A stretch of DNA of 64,000 nucleotides from CAWDPQ01 sp963804245 (GCA_963804245.1 CAWDPQ010000004.1:1-64000); one strand, 5' to 3'; numbered from the stretch's first letter, positions 36,825 to 46,674 are shown. A program made the numbers and translations. The notes: generated by a model from the sequence alone, not told the origin.

Positions 36825-39429
36825 GTGTCCCTTACTGCCGGCACTCGCCTGGGCCCATACGAAATAGTCGCCGCGCTCGGAGCCGGTGGCATGGGCGAGG
36901 TGCACCTTGCCAAAGACACCCGCCTCGATCGCAAAGTCGCGATCAAGCTGCTGCTCGCCGATAAGGCCGACCGTGCTGTGTCGCCCGAGCGCTTCCAGAG
37001 CGAAGCCAAGGCTGTCTCGAGCCTGAACCATCCCAACATCTGCGCGCTATACGACGTCGGGGAGCAGAACGGCCGCGACTACCTGGTGATGGAGTTGCTG
37101 GAGGGTGAAACGATTGCCAACCGCCTGAGGCGCGGTCCGCTGCCCACGGATCAGATTCTCCGTCATGCCATCGAGATCGCCGAGGCGCTCGATCACGCGC
37201 ATCGGCACGGGATCGTTCATCGCGACCTCAAGCCGGCCAACGTGATGTTGACGAAGAGCGGCGCCAAGCTGCTCGACTTTGGGCTGGCGAAATGGCACAG
37301 CAGGCGAGCTGATTTCTCCGAGTCTCTCGAAACGACGACGCGCGTACCACCGTTGACCGGTGTCGGTCAGGTGGCGGGGACGCCGCAATACATGGCGCCC
37401 GAGCAGCTCGAGGGAAAACCGGTCGACGCGCGCACCGACCTCTTCGCCTTCGGCGCGCTCGTGCACGAAATGGCCACGGGCCGGAGGGCTTTCGAGGCGA
37501 CCAGTCAAGCATCACTCGTTGCCGCGATTCTGGGAACGGATCCGCCCCCGATCTCCTCGCTGCAGCCGCTCTCGCCACCCGCGCTCGATCGCGTCGTGAA
37601 GAAATGCCTGGCGAAGGATCCCGATGAACGGTGGCAGACGGCGCGGGATCTGGCCGACGCGCTCAAGTGGATCAGTCATGACAGCTCGCAGAGCGCAGGT
37701 CTTCAGTCGGGACGCCTCGCTCCGGTTGCAGCGGGAACCTCACGTCGTGTGATAGGCGGAGCAGCTGCCGTGCTGCTGGCCGCGGTCGCCGCAGTGGGAT
37801 GGTGGATCTGGCGTCAGCCCTCTCGTTCACTGCAAGCGACGGACCTTCGTCTGATCTCGACGTTTTCGGGAGAGCATTGGGGCGCCGGCTTTTCCCCCGA
37901 TGGCAACTTCGTCGCGTTTCTCAAAGAGGTCGAGGGGATCCCGCAAGTGTGGGTCAAGAACCTGGCCGAGGGTGATCCCATTCAAATCACGTTTGGCGAT
38001 GTTCCGGTCAGGCGTCTTGTCTGGTCACCGCTGAACGACCGAATCGTGTTCAGCCGCTTTCGCGCCGGTCTGTGGTCGGTGGCGCCACTCGGCGGTTCGG
38101 CCAGGCGAATCCTGGAATTCGGTGATGCACCGAAATTTTCAACGGACGGCCGGAGGCTGGTCTTCACTCGAGGCACAGGGATCTGGACGGCCAACGCCGA
38201 TGGCGGCGACGTTCGTGAAGTCGCCGGTGTGCCGAAGACGCCGTGGGCCGTCGATCGGTCTCCGGATCTGTCTCCAGATGGGTCGACTGTCGTTTTTTTT
38301 CACCCGACCGAGACGGCACCCATCTGGGGTGACATCTGGGTTACCCCAGTCGCCGGCGGGCAGCCCAGGCAACTCACGTTCGATGCGTCCGAGGGCGGCT
38401 GGCCCACCTGGGCACCGGATGGACAGTCGATCGTTTTTTCTTCCAGTCGCGGCGGCAGCCTGACACTCTGGCGTGTGAACGTTGCGGGTGGCACGCCAAC
38501 GGCGTTGACGACCGGGGCGGGGGAGGATTCCGAGCCGGACGTGTCAGCCGATGGAAAGAAACTGATCTACAGCACGCAGCGCAAGAGCTATAGCCTTGTT
38601 CTGATAGATCCAGCGACCGGCCAGGAAAAGGAAATCCTTTCCAGTCGAGTTCGGCTCGCCTTTCCTGCGTTCTCTCCGAAAAACGATAGGGTCGCCTTCA
38701 ATCAACCGGGCGGGGGTGGCGCGCACCTCCACGTGAGTTCTCTGGATGGGCGCGAGGCCCGGCAAGTCACGCAGGGCGCACGGGAGCAGAACATCGTGCC
38801 GCAGTGGTCCAACGATGGAGCCTGGCTCTACTTCTACCGGCTCTATCCGGCAAAATCGTTCCGCAAGATTTCTGTGGAGGGCGGCACGAGTAGCGAAGTC
38901 GCGCCTTTGGACTTCCTAACGGATAAGGACGCGCACGTCGATCCACGAGGTCGGGCGATCGTATATACGACCATTGAGGGAGCTAAGGCGAAGGCAACGA
39001 TGGTTCGAGACCTAGAGTCGGGCAAAGAACACGAACTGGGTCGCGTGACTGGACCGTCCTCGCTGGTCAACGGATTCCAAGACTATCTTCGGAGATTACA
39101 CGTCGCCAGATCCTGGCGGCGACATCTACAATCGATGGATTGTGGGTGCCTGTCCAGCCGATGGGGGGCCATGCCACACTCTCACGAGAGGATTTCGTGC
39201 CGTTCCATCCGGCGACGGGTCACGGCTGTTTTACATCCGCGACACAGGTGCGGCTCTCAGGATGCGCGAAGTGTGGACGGCGTCCGTCGATGGCACGAAT
39301 CCCCGAAAGGTCGGAACTCTGGGACCGCTGCCGGATGACTGGGGCTATGACGTCTCGCGGATGGACCAGATCGTCTTCAATAGGTTGAACGCGAGTCGGC
39401 GCGAGCTGTGGCTGGCGAACTTGAAATAG
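36825..39429 (+). CDS. Ser/Thr protein kinase with C-terminal PD40 beta-propeller, frameshifted
   Basis: The N-terminal kinase domain is complete: GAGGMGEVHLAKD (P-loop), AIKLL (catalytic Lys), HRDLKPANVML, DFGLAK and GTPQYMAPEQ. A transmembrane helix near residues 306-330 (IGGAAAVLLAAVAAVGWWIW) connects it to a periplasmic WD40-like PD40 propeller (WGAGFSPDGNFVAF, GWPTWAPDGQSIVFSSSRGG, PDVSADGKKLIYSTQ). This architecture is typical of Acidobacteria. The frame breaks near 39085; in the next frame FGDYTSPDPGGDIYNRWIVG and SRMDQIVFNRLNASRRELW continue to 39429. Confidence 0.88.
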
Positions 39430-39445
39430 GTCACGCCCCGCAATT

Positions 39446-39485
39446 GTGTAGACACTCTACGCTTCATGTCGTAGGATGTCTACAC
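39446..39485 (+). promoter_or_regulatory. Putative PadR operator with duplicated GTAG-N5-CTAC site
   Basis: Two palindromes of the form GTAG-N5-CTAC lie at 39448-39460 and 39471-39483, 23 bases apart centre to centre, about two helical turns. The outer arms GTGTAGACA (39446-39454) and TGTCTACAC (39477-39485) are perfect inverted repeats. The region ends six bases before the preferred PadR start (39491), which is a typical site for PadR autorepression. Confidence 0.6.
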
Positions 39486-39490
39486 GACAA

Positions 39491-39832
39491 ATGGCCCAGC
39501 AGAAGACGCGCATCGAGCTGCTTCAGGGAACCCTCGACCTCCTGATCTTGCGAACGCTTGTGTTCGGTCCGTCGCACGGTCACGCCGTCGCCAAGCACAT
39601 CCGGGCCCTGTCCGAAGATGTGCTCCAGATCGAAACGGGGTCGCTGTATCCCGCGCTGCACCGGTTGGAAGCCCAGGGTTGGATCGCGGCGTCGTGGGAG
39701 ATTTCGGACAAGGGCAAGCGGGCGAAGTACTACCGTCTGACCGCGGCCGGCCGGAAACAGCTCGTGGCGGAGCAGTCGAAATGGGAACAGCTGTCGATCG
39801 CGATGGCACGGGTGCTGCGGCCGGCGGAATAG
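39491..39832 (+). CDS. PadR family transcriptional regulator
   Basis: The 113-residue protein reads TRIELLQGTLDLLILRTLV, SHGHAVAKHIRALSEDVLQ, SLYPALHRLEAQGWIAASWE and AKYYRLTAAGRKQL: a classic PadR winged helix of the ADOP-linked type. The ATG at 39491 fits the family N terminus; an in-frame ATG at 39476 lies inside the palindromic operator. The ADOP gene follows after nine bases. Confidence 0.93.
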   Translation: MAQQKTRIELLQGTLDLLILRTLVFGPSHGHAVAKHIRALSEDVLQIETGSLYPALHRLEAQGWIAASWEISDKGKRAKYYRLTAAGRKQLVAEQSKWEQLSIAMARVLRPAE

Positions 39833-39841
39833 GCGGGCGTC

Positions 39842-42571
39842 GTGACATGGACACAACTGCGGGCTCGCCTTCGCGTGCTGTGGCATTGGCGCCGCACGGA
39901 ATCCGAGCTCGACGATGAGATCGCGTTTCATCTCTCCGAAGAGGCGGACGATCGAGCCGCCGCCGGACTGCCTCCTGCGCAGGCGCGCCTGGCCGCAAAA
40001 AGGGATTTCGGCAACGTCGCCCTGATCCGGGAAACAACCCGTGAGGTATGGGGGTGGGGATCCGCGGAGCGGCTGATCCAGGACGTTCGTTTTGCCGTGC
40101 GCTCGTTGCGGCATAATCCGGGCTTCGCACTCGTCGCTATTCTGACGCTCGCCCTCGGCGTTGGTCCGACAGCCGCCGTGTTCGGCGTGCTCGATGCCGT
40201 GGTCCTTCGGCCGCTCCCGGTACCGGAGCCGCACCGCCTGGTTCGGGTGGTGCCACAGATGAGAGGCAGCCGCTGGATCCTGGTTTATCCGCTGTTCGAG
40301 GGCCTGCGCGACCAGCAACAGAGCCTTGACGGCATTTTTGCCGTTTCCGATCAGCCCAACCTGAAAGTGCGATTCGATGATTCCTCTGCTCCCGAGTTTC
40401 TCCGCGGCAGCTCGGTATCAGGAGCCTATTTCAGCACGCTCAGATTGACTGCGGCGGCCGGACGCGTTCTTACGGACCAGGATGACCAGATCGCCGGCAC
40501 ACCTCACGATGCCGGATGCGCCGTCGTCATCGGACACGATCTCTGGTCACGACGTTTTGACAGTCAGCATTCCGTGCTCGGACGGAAAGTACAAGTCAAG
40601 GACGTCGACTGCACGATCGTCGGAGTAGCGCCGGTCGAGTTCCGCAGCCACCAGCCCGGGTACGTCGTGGACATGTGGGTCCCCATGCGGCAGGTGACCT
40701 CGCGCCGAGATCTTACCAATCACTACGGCGCCTTCTTCAGCGGCGTGATGGGGCGGTTGAAGGAAGGCACGCCATCCTCGCAGGCTGAGTCTCAGCTGAC
40801 CGTCTTGTACCAGCAGCTTCAGGCGGCGGAGCCTGTGCCGCCGCCTGACATACCAAACAAGCCGATCGCACCGGCTGACGTGAGTATTCGCCTCGCGCGT
40901 GGGAATCATGGACTCGACGCTCTGCAGCGAGAGTTCGAGGTGTTACTCCTGCTCATTCAGGTGCTGGTCGCGCTCGTGCTGCTGATTGCCGCGGCCAGCG
41001 TCGCCGGGCTCGTGCTGCTGCGCAGCGCATCTCGCGAGGCGGAGTTCGCGACCCGCGCCGCGTTGGGCGCAAGGCGAATGCGCATCGTGCGCCAACTGGT
41101 CACGGAAGCGGGAGTGCTGGCGGCATTGGGAGGGCTCGCCGGTCTTACGCTCGCCGTATGGTCGGCGCCGGTGCTCGCATCGTTCATTTCGTTGTCGTGG
41201 ATGCCGATTGCGGTCGACGTCAGGACGGACTGGCGGTTGCTGCTCCTCACGCTGATCGCGACGGCCACGGCGGCGCTCGTGACAGGATTGGTTCCCGCGT
41301 GTCGACTGGGTCGGCAACCGATCATCTCCAACATCGGCAGTGCCAGCCGCACGACGACTTCGAGGTTCGGACTGTTGATCGCGCGCAGTCTGGTCACCGT
41401 ACAACTTGCCTTATCCCTAGTGCTCGTCATCGGAACCGGGCTGCTCGTAACGACCATGTTCCGGCTGTCGCAGGTCGACCCCGGCTTTCGTCCGCAGAAC
41501 GTGCTCGTTCTCCAGATCCGTCATGACAGCAGTTCTCAGGCGCCGGATGCGGCCGATCGAGCCGCCAGGAATGCCGAGCTGCTGGCAACCTATTCCCGTG
41601 TAGAGAGTCAGCTGCGGGCGTTGCCGGGTGTTGAGGAGGCCAGCCTCTCGTGGCTGGGTCTCTTCGGGGGGAGCGATCAGAAACTTCAACTCTCCGATGT
41701 GGTCGCGCCGGAGGACAGGTATCTCGCTCATGTGGATCGCGTGTCGACGCGATATTTTGAAACTGCGGGTATGCGGCTCTCTCGCGGTCGTACTTTCAAC
41801 GCGGCCGACCGCGAGGGCTCTCTGCGCGTGGCCGTCGTCAACGAAACGCTGCGCCGCGAGCGATTCGGCGACGGTGAAGCAATCGGTCGGAGAGTCGTCC
41901 TCGACTACCCGGGCGAACGGGATCGTCCGGTGACGATCGTCGGCGTCGTGCGCGACGCGAAGTACAACGACCTGCGCGAGACGGTCACTGCGCCGATGAT
42001 TTGGGTGCCGTTGGCGCAGGCTCCACTGCGAATCAGCTCGATCATGCTCCGCATACAGCCGGGAACCGAAGGATCGGTGGCACGACAAGCGACGGCTGCA
42101 CTATCGGCGACCGACGAGAACATCATGGTGCGCAGGACCACGACTCTGTCGTCGATTGTTGAACGGACGACCGATCGCGAGCGGCTGATGCTCACGTTGT
42201 CGGCTGCGTTCGGCGTCATCGGGTTGATCATTGCCGCCGTCGCGCTCTACGGCACGATGGCGTTCGCCGTGGCTCGCCGAACCAGGGAGATCGGCTTACG
42301 CATGGCCCTGGGGGCCGATCAAGGGCGCGTGGTGCGATCGATTGTTGGAGATGCGTTCAAGTTGGTCTGTGCGGCGACCGTTGTCGGCGTTCCGGGAGGG
42401 CTTGCTGCGGGTTCAGCGCTTCAGGCGTTCTTGTATGGCGTGTCGCCCTACGACGTGACCACGCTTGCGATCGCGTGCTTCGTGCTGCTGACGACCACGA
42501 TTGCAGCAGCCATCATCCCCGCAAGGCGAGCCGCAGCTATCGACCCGATTGCGGCCTTGCGATGTGAGTAG
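39842..42571 (+). CDS. ADOP family permease (intact)
   Basis: The 909-residue permease has the ADOP N-terminal domain (WRRTESELDDEIAFHLSEEA, PPAQARLAAKRDFGN), a first MacB-type membrane segment (AILTLALGVGPTAAVFGVLD), a periplasmic core, then two FtsX-type permease units (RSASREAEFATRAALGARRM; VARRTREIGLRMALGADQ) and the ending ARRAAAIDPIAALRCE. Start is GTG. No ATPase gene accompanies it. Unlike the first ADOP here it has no frameshift. The substrate is unknown; the family may move lipids, antibiotics or proteins. Confidence 0.93.
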   Translation: MTWTQLRARLRVLWHWRRTESELDDEIAFHLSEEADDRAAAGLPPAQARLAAKRDFGNVALIRETTREVWGWGSAERLIQDVRFAVRSLRHNPGFALVAILTLALGVGPTAAVFGVLDAVVLRPLPVPEPHRLVRVVPQMRGSRWILVYPLFEGLRDQQQSLDGIFAVSDQPNLKVRFDDSSAPEFLRGSSVSGAYFSTLRLTAAAGRVLTDQDDQIAGTPHDAGCAVVIGHDLWSRRFDSQHSVLGRKVQVKDVDCTIVGVAPVEFRSHQPGYVVDMWVPMRQVTSRRDLTNHYGAFFSGVMGRLKEGTPSSQAESQLTVLYQQLQAAEPVPPPDIPNKPIAPADVSIRLARGNHGLDALQREFEVLLLLIQVLVALVLLIAAASVAGLVLLRSASREAEFATRAALGARRMRIVRQLVTEAGVLAALGGLAGLTLAVWSAPVLASFISLSWMPIAVDVRTDWRLLLLTLIATATAALVTGLVPACRLGRQPIISNIGSASRTTTSRFGLLIARSLVTVQLALSLVLVIGTGLLVTTMFRLSQVDPGFRPQNVLVLQIRHDSSSQAPDAADRAARNAELLATYSRVESQLRALPGVEEASLSWLGLFGGSDQKLQLSDVVAPEDRYLAHVDRVSTRYFETAGMRLSRGRTFNAADREGSLRVAVVNETLRRERFGDGEAIGRRVVLDYPGERDRPVTIVGVVRDAKYNDLRETVTAPMIWVPLAQAPLRISSIMLRIQPGTEGSVARQATAALSATDENIMVRRTTTLSSIVERTTDRERLMLTLSAAFGVIGLIIAAVALYGTMAFAVARRTREIGLRMALGADQGRVVRSIVGDAFKLVCAATVVGVPGGLAAGSALQAFLYGVSPYDVTTLAIACFVLLTTTIAAAIIPARRAAAIDPIAALRCE

Positions 42572-42596
42572 GTTGCCAAAAATCGTGGGACCGCTC

Positions 42597-42917
42597 TCAG
42601 CCGCGGACCTCCTCTGTGACGACGGACCACGTGCTGCGCGCAAGGTCCACGAATTCCGCGAGGTGGTCGGTTGCGGCCTGTCCTTCCGGTGCACACCATG
42701 CCGCTTCCATGCTCTCCCAGTCATCCCAATAGAGCTCGATGACGGCGTCCCATCCAGGGTGACTGCGGTTGGGATCGGCGGCCACGTGGTTTTGGACGTA
42801 GCGGCGCAGTCCCGGCAGCCGCTCGGCCATCGGGCCGTGTTCATCCCGCAGGATCGCGTGGAACCGGTCCGCTGATATGTCAGGTCGTCGATAGAGGACG
42901 ACGACGAACTTGAGCAT
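42597..42917 (-). CDS. EthD domain protein
   Basis: The 106-residue protein has the EthD/dimeric alpha-beta barrel pattern: KFVVVLYRRPDISADRFHAI, HGPMAERLPGLRRYVQNHV, WDAVIELYWDDWESMEAA. Such small proteins act in degradation pathways or as polyketide-type cyclases. It is 53 bases downstream of the epimerase-like gene in the same direction, so the two are probably one operon controlled by the TTGAAC palindromes. Confidence 0.82.
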   Translation of the reverse strand: MLKFVVVLYRRPDISADRFHAILRDEHGPMAERLPGLRRYVQNHVAADPNRSHPGWDAVIELYWDDWESMEAAWCAPEGQAATDHLAEFVDLARSTWSVVTEEVRG

Positions 42918-42970
42918 TGGCGATCACGAACATTACCTGAACGGCCAGAAATCTATTCAACCGAAGGTGC

Positions 42971-43939
42971 TCAGGCCGCCCTGGAACCAACCTTGCGCAT
43001 CGTTGTCCACTCCCGACAGAGGTCGCGAGCTGCCGCCGGCCACGTCGGGTATCTGAAGACGAAGCCTGCCTCGAGCAGCCGACGAGGAACGACGCGACGG
43101 CTTTTCAGGATGAGCTCGGTCTCGGTGTGCAGGAAGACCGCGCCTACCGCGAGCATCCATCTGGCAGCTGGCAAGCCGATCGGCGTTCCCCATGCCTCGC
43201 GCAGCACACGCATGAACTCCGCGTTCGGGAGCGGATTCGGAGCGCCGATGTTGATGACTCCCTCGACGGAGTCGTGGCCGATCAGCCAGCGAATGGCCTC
43301 GACGAAATCGACGTAGTGAATCCATGAGACATATTGCTGTCCATCGCCCGCGCTGCCGCCCAGCCCGCATCGGACCAGGCGGAGGAGCGTGTCGAAGATA
43401 CCGTCACGATCCGGGCTCATGGTCATCGCCGAGCGAAGGGCGACTTTTCGTGTCCCGGGAACTGTGGCGTCGTTGAAGGCAGCTTCCCACGCGCGTGCGA
43501 CGTCGATGCTGAAAGACCAGGTGGACGGCGACTGCGACCCGCCGCCGATCTGACCCGAAACTTCATCGTTTGGAGCGTCGTAGCGATGCGAGTAGATCGT
43601 GGCGGTGCTCGCCTGCAGCCAGATGCACGGTGGACGGCGGGCCGCGGCGATAGCCTGTCCGACGACCCGGGTCGATAGCACGCGAGACTCGAGGATCTCC
43701 TTGCGGTTGGCCGGCGTGTAGCGGCAGTTGACGCTGCGACCCGCCAGGTTGATGACCACGTCGCAGTCGTCCAGCTCCCGCGACCACGCGCCGAGCGTCG
43801 CGCCATCCCACGCCTCGACTCGCCAGGGACGCGCGACGGGATGACGGCTCAGCACCACGACGTCATGCCCATCCCCCTGAAACGCGCGGCCGAGAACATG
43901 GCCGACTTGTCCAGATCCGCCCGGTATCACGATCTTCAT
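42971..43939 (-). CDS. TIGR01777 family epimerase (NAD(P)-dependent, SDR superfamily)
   Basis: The 322-residue protein has an N-terminal Rossmann motif (IVIPGGSGQVGHVLGRAF), then INLAGRSVNCRYTPANRKEI and SRVLSTRVVGQAIAAA, ASTATIYSHRYD and a C-terminal DUF1731-like block (GLPAARWMLAVGAVFLHTE, KSRRVVPRRLLEAGF). It matches the TIGR01777 family, whose substrate is unknown. Two TTGAAC-type palindromes sit immediately upstream, so expression is probably repressor-controlled. Confidence 0.88.
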   Translation of the reverse strand: MKIVIPGGSGQVGHVLGRAFQGDGHDVVVLSRHPVARPWRVEAWDGATLGAWSRELDDCDVVINLAGRSVNCRYTPANRKEILESRVLSTRVVGQAIAAARRPPCIWLQASTATIYSHRYDAPNDEVSGQIGGGSQSPSTWSFSIDVARAWEAAFNDATVPGTRKVALRSAMTMSPDRDGIFDTLLRLVRCGLGGSAGDGQQYVSWIHYVDFVEAIRWLIGHDSVEGVINIGAPNPLPNAEFMRVLREAWGTPIGLPAARWMLAVGAVFLHTETELILKSRRVVPRRLLEAGFVFRYPTWPAAARDLCREWTTMRKVGSRAA

Positions 43940-43960
43940 CGGTCCAACCTGGTGGGTCTA

Positions 43961-43974
43961 TTGAACATGTTCAA
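43961..43974 (-). promoter_or_regulatory. Perfect 14-base palindrome, putative operator
   Basis: TTGAACATGTTCAA at 43961-43974 lies 22 bases upstream of the epimerase start. It has the size and dyad symmetry of a TetR-family operator. A related copy occurs 51 bases further upstream. No regulator gene is visible in the window to pair with it. Confidence 0.6.
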
Positions 43975-44011
43975 AGAATACCTTGCGCCCAGACCTGGCG
44001 TCAACAACGTT

Positions 44012-44025
44012 TTGAACACGTTCAA
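44012..44025 (-). promoter_or_regulatory. Second copy of the palindromic operator
   Basis: TTGAACACGTTCAA at 44012-44025 matches the first palindrome at 13 of 14 positions and is symmetric except at the centre. The 51-base spacing is close to five DNA turns, so both sites would face the same side of the helix. Confidence 0.55.
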
Positions 44026-44167
44026 TCCACGCCTATCGAGCATGCCGAGGGAAGCCGCCAGGCGTACCCGCTGGAGAGTCGATCAGAATCGAACGGAAAA
44101 GCCCGCGCTGAGCGAGGATTGCCACAGCGGATTCGTGACGCTCCGTTTCTGGCGGCTGGTGGAAGCG

Positions 44168-45040
44168 CTATCGCGAGTGGAGCGAGTCGCCGGCATTCGA
44201 CTGAGCGGAAAGCGCGCGGCCTCCCTCGTAGGCGAGCTCGAGTCGGCCATTGGTCCAGGTCCGGTGCCGGTACAAGGTGCAGAACGTAAAGTCGGGGGCT
44301 TCACCACCCTGTCCGCCGACGATCTCGGCGCCGCGGCGCACGTTGTCCTGCATCCATGCGGGGACGAGAAGATGGTAGGGATTGCGTTTGACTTCGCCGA
44401 CGTGGAACGACAGAGCCGCCATCAAGTCGCCGAGGTCCGCGACGCTCGATTCGACCATCAGGTTCGGTGTCGCCATCGCTCCCCAGAATTCGGTTTCGAA
44501 CACGCTGCAAGTGAAGTCCTTGCCCTGACGTGCGAGCGCATCCACGAGCAAATGGTGAGTGCCGACGTGAGTGCTGTTCCAGTCGGTATCGTGCGGAAAG
44601 AACACGACCGTCGGCGCGTGGTCGGCGACGATCCGTGCGACGACGTCGACGGCCGCCTGCCAGTGAGCCGGATCCTGTGCGCGCGACTTCGGGTTGATGC
44701 GCTCGAGGCCGCCGGCGATTGTTGGCACCAGCTCGAAGCCGAGGTAATCGCAGGCGGCGCCGAGCTCGTCCCAACGTGCCGCCTGCCGTTCTTTGTTGCT
44801 CCCCTGCGTGACGGCGACGTTGACCACCCTCATGCCGGCTTCACGCTGAAAACGAAGCGCCAGCCCACCGATGATGCACTCGTCATCCGGATGTGGAGAA
44901 AAAATGAGCGCGCGCTGCGCGTCGGCGCGCAGTGAGACGCGTGGCGGGGCAGTGAATCCTCCGAGCGGGAAGGCACGGCCCTCGCGCTGGAGGCGCTCCA
45001 GCTCGGCGACGAACCGATGATACGGACTCCGGTCCGTCAT
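44168..45040 (-). CDS. PIG-L family deacetylase
   Basis: The 290-residue protein has the PIG-L/LmbE signature: ALIFSPHPDDECIIGGLALR with the metal motif HPDDE, then ATQGSN-type VAVTQGSNKERQAARWDEL, PTVVFFPHDTDWNSTHVGTH and WGAMATPNLMVESS. PIG-L enzymes are zinc N-deacetylases that act on GlcNAc-type sugars or related conjugates. It overlaps the ROK gene upstream by four bases (ATGA, 45037-45040), so a sugar substrate supplied by that kinase-like protein is likely. Confidence 0.88.
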   Translation of the reverse strand: MTDRSPYHRFVAELERLQREGRAFPLGGFTAPPRVSLRADAQRALIFSPHPDDECIIGGLALRFQREAGMRVVNVAVTQGSNKERQAARWDELGAACDYLGFELVPTIAGGLERINPKSRAQDPAHWQAAVDVVARIVADHAPTVVFFPHDTDWNSTHVGTHHLLVDALARQGKDFTCSVFETEFWGAMATPNLMVESSVADLGDLMAALSFHVGEVKRNPYHLLVPAWMQDNVRRGAEIVGGQGGEAPDFTFCTLYRHRTWTNGRLELAYEGGRALSAQSNAGDSLHSR

Positions 45041-46443
45041 CGGTTCACCGCCGGCAAGCTCGCGGCGGCAATGGCCTGCCCGTGGCGCTTGTCATGCTCG
45101 TTGGGAACATGGAAAGAAATGCGTGGCGCCAGATCCGGAAACTCGACATCGAGTACCTGACCGGCGCCCTGGATGATGAGGTCGCCACCGGCGCCGGACG
45201 TGACGCGACCGAGCACGAGGACGTGCCGGAGATCGTAGAACGCAGCAAAGTGCGCGACGCCGTAGCCCAGGTAGGTTCCAATCGTCTGGTAGATCTTGGT
45301 CGCACGCGGATCGCCAGCGGTCATCAATGACTGCACGAGCTTCAACTTGTCGGGAAGTCCCATGTCGCGCGGAGCGTCGATCCCGGCTACGGGCATGAGT
45401 CTGCCGACGCATTGCTGTGAGAAATACTGCGAGCCCACGCCGTAGTCGCCCGACCACTCGTCGACGGCGGCGGCCGGGTTGTAATCGATCGGGACGAACG
45501 CCAGCTCGTTCAACCAGGACGTAATGCGGCCGTCGGGCGTGACGTATCCACCGGCAGTGCTCGTGCCCAGCGCGATGCCGAGGATCGCGTTCTTCCCCAG
45601 GGACATCGACCCTGCGAGTGCCGTTACCTCGCCGTCGTTCACGATCTCGAGCGGCACGTCGTTCCACTCCCTGCGAATGTCGAGGAACATGTTGGAGACC
45701 CGCGCCTCGAAGATGTCCCTGGGCACTCCTCGAAACAGCGACCCGGCCTTCACGCGGTTGTTCACATAGACTCCGGCGGCGCTGCCGCCGATGGCATCGA
45801 TGCGGGGCAGGTGCGCGGCGGCCTGCTTCAGCGAGTCCATGATGCCGTCGTAGTGATACTGCGGATCGGGCTTATGGTAAGGGTCCCACTCCGTCTCGTT
45901 GCTGAAGACGACGCGGCCGTCGATCACTGCGGCAACCTTGCGGTCGCTGCCACCCAAATCGAACCCGATGCGGCAGCCGTCGAGATATCGTCCGAGCGGC
46001 TTCGTCTCCGCACGTTCCGGCGGCACGTCGCGCGTGTGCACGATGGAAAGCTTGTGACCGAATACCAGCTCGCCGACGAAGTGCGCGTCGAATCGTCCGG
46101 TCTCCGTATCGCGATAGTGCGCGACGAGGTGCTCGGTCAGGGGCGCCGGGCCGTCGATGTAAATGCGCCATCCACCACGCGACCAGAGGATGAACTTGAT
46201 GAGGCGCTCCAGGAGGAGCGGATTCGCCGCCGCCTGTGCGTGGGACTCGGGCAGGACGCGCATGTCGAATCGGAAGACCGAGCCGTCGGCCTGCTCGAGC
46301 GCGATGCGAACCGGCACGCCGCCGCCAGCTCGGTCGACGAGCTGGTTGTAAGCGTTCACGGCGAGCACGGCCGGGCGAAAACCTGGATCCAGCACCGCGG
46401 GTACGCGCGGAGTGACCAGCGGAATGTCGATAGGCATGGCCAT
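45037..46443 (-). CDS. ROK-like (ASKHA) sugar kinase-type protein with N-terminal extension
   Basis: Residues 1-150 form an unassigned N-terminal region (FRPAVLAVNAYNQLVDRAGG). The C-terminal 300 residues show the ROK/ASKHA fold: IGFDLGGSDRKVAAVIDG (phosphate 1 loop), IGGSAAGVYVNN, VPLEIVNDGEVTALAG with the catalytic Asp, and ALGTSTAGGYV. The typical ROK zinc cysteine cluster is not seen. It may phosphorylate a sugar, or serve as a sensor. It is the first gene of an operon with a PIG-L deacetylase. Confidence 0.72.
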   Translation of the reverse strand: MAMPIDIPLVTPRVPAVLDPGFRPAVLAVNAYNQLVDRAGGGVPVRIALEQADGSVFRFDMRVLPESHAQAAANPLLLERLIKFILWSRGGWRIYIDGPAPLTEHLVAHYRDTETGRFDAHFVGELVFGHKLSIVHTRDVPPERAETKPLGRYLDGCRIGFDLGGSDRKVAAVIDGRVVFSNETEWDPYHKPDPQYHYDGIMDSLKQAAAHLPRIDAIGGSAAGVYVNNRVKAGSLFRGVPRDIFEARVSNMFLDIRREWNDVPLEIVNDGEVTALAGSMSLGKNAILGIALGTSTAGGYVTPDGRITSWLNELAFVPIDYNPAAAVDEWSGDYGVGSQYFSQQCVGRLMPVAGIDAPRDMGLPDKLKLVQSLMTAGDPRATKIYQTIGTYLGYGVAHFAAFYDLRHVLVLGRVTSGAGGDLIIQGAGQVLDVEFPDLAPRISFHVPNEHDKRHGQAIAAASLPAVNR

Positions 46444-46558
46444 CTGGGGCGGCCGGCGAGCCAGGATCGATCGCCACAGCCGAGCAGAACGATATCAGAA
46501 CCGGTGTGCGGCTTCACTTGACGTACACTTTCGAAGCTCGGACACGGCAACTTCTCTC

Positions 46559-46627
46559 GTGGCTTCCGCCTTTTAGGCGGAAGTTTCCGCTCGTGGCGAA
46601 ACTTCCGTCTGAAGCCGGAAGCCACGA
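46559..46627. repeat. Intergenic palindromic repeat, two adjacent copies
   Basis: The first hairpin is CTTCCGCC/GGCGGAAG (46563-46570 and 46576-46583). The second is nested: TCGTGGC/GCCACGA (46591-46597 and 46621-46627) enclosing CTTCCG/CGGAAG (46602-46607 and 46616-46621). It lies between the divergent ROK and PQQ-remnant genes. The same core, GTGGCTTCCG plus its mirror, recurs at three other gaps. Confidence 0.7.
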
Positions 46628-46674
46628 ATGTTGGCGCAGAAGCACGAACTTGGCGCAGTGAGGATCTTGCCCTC

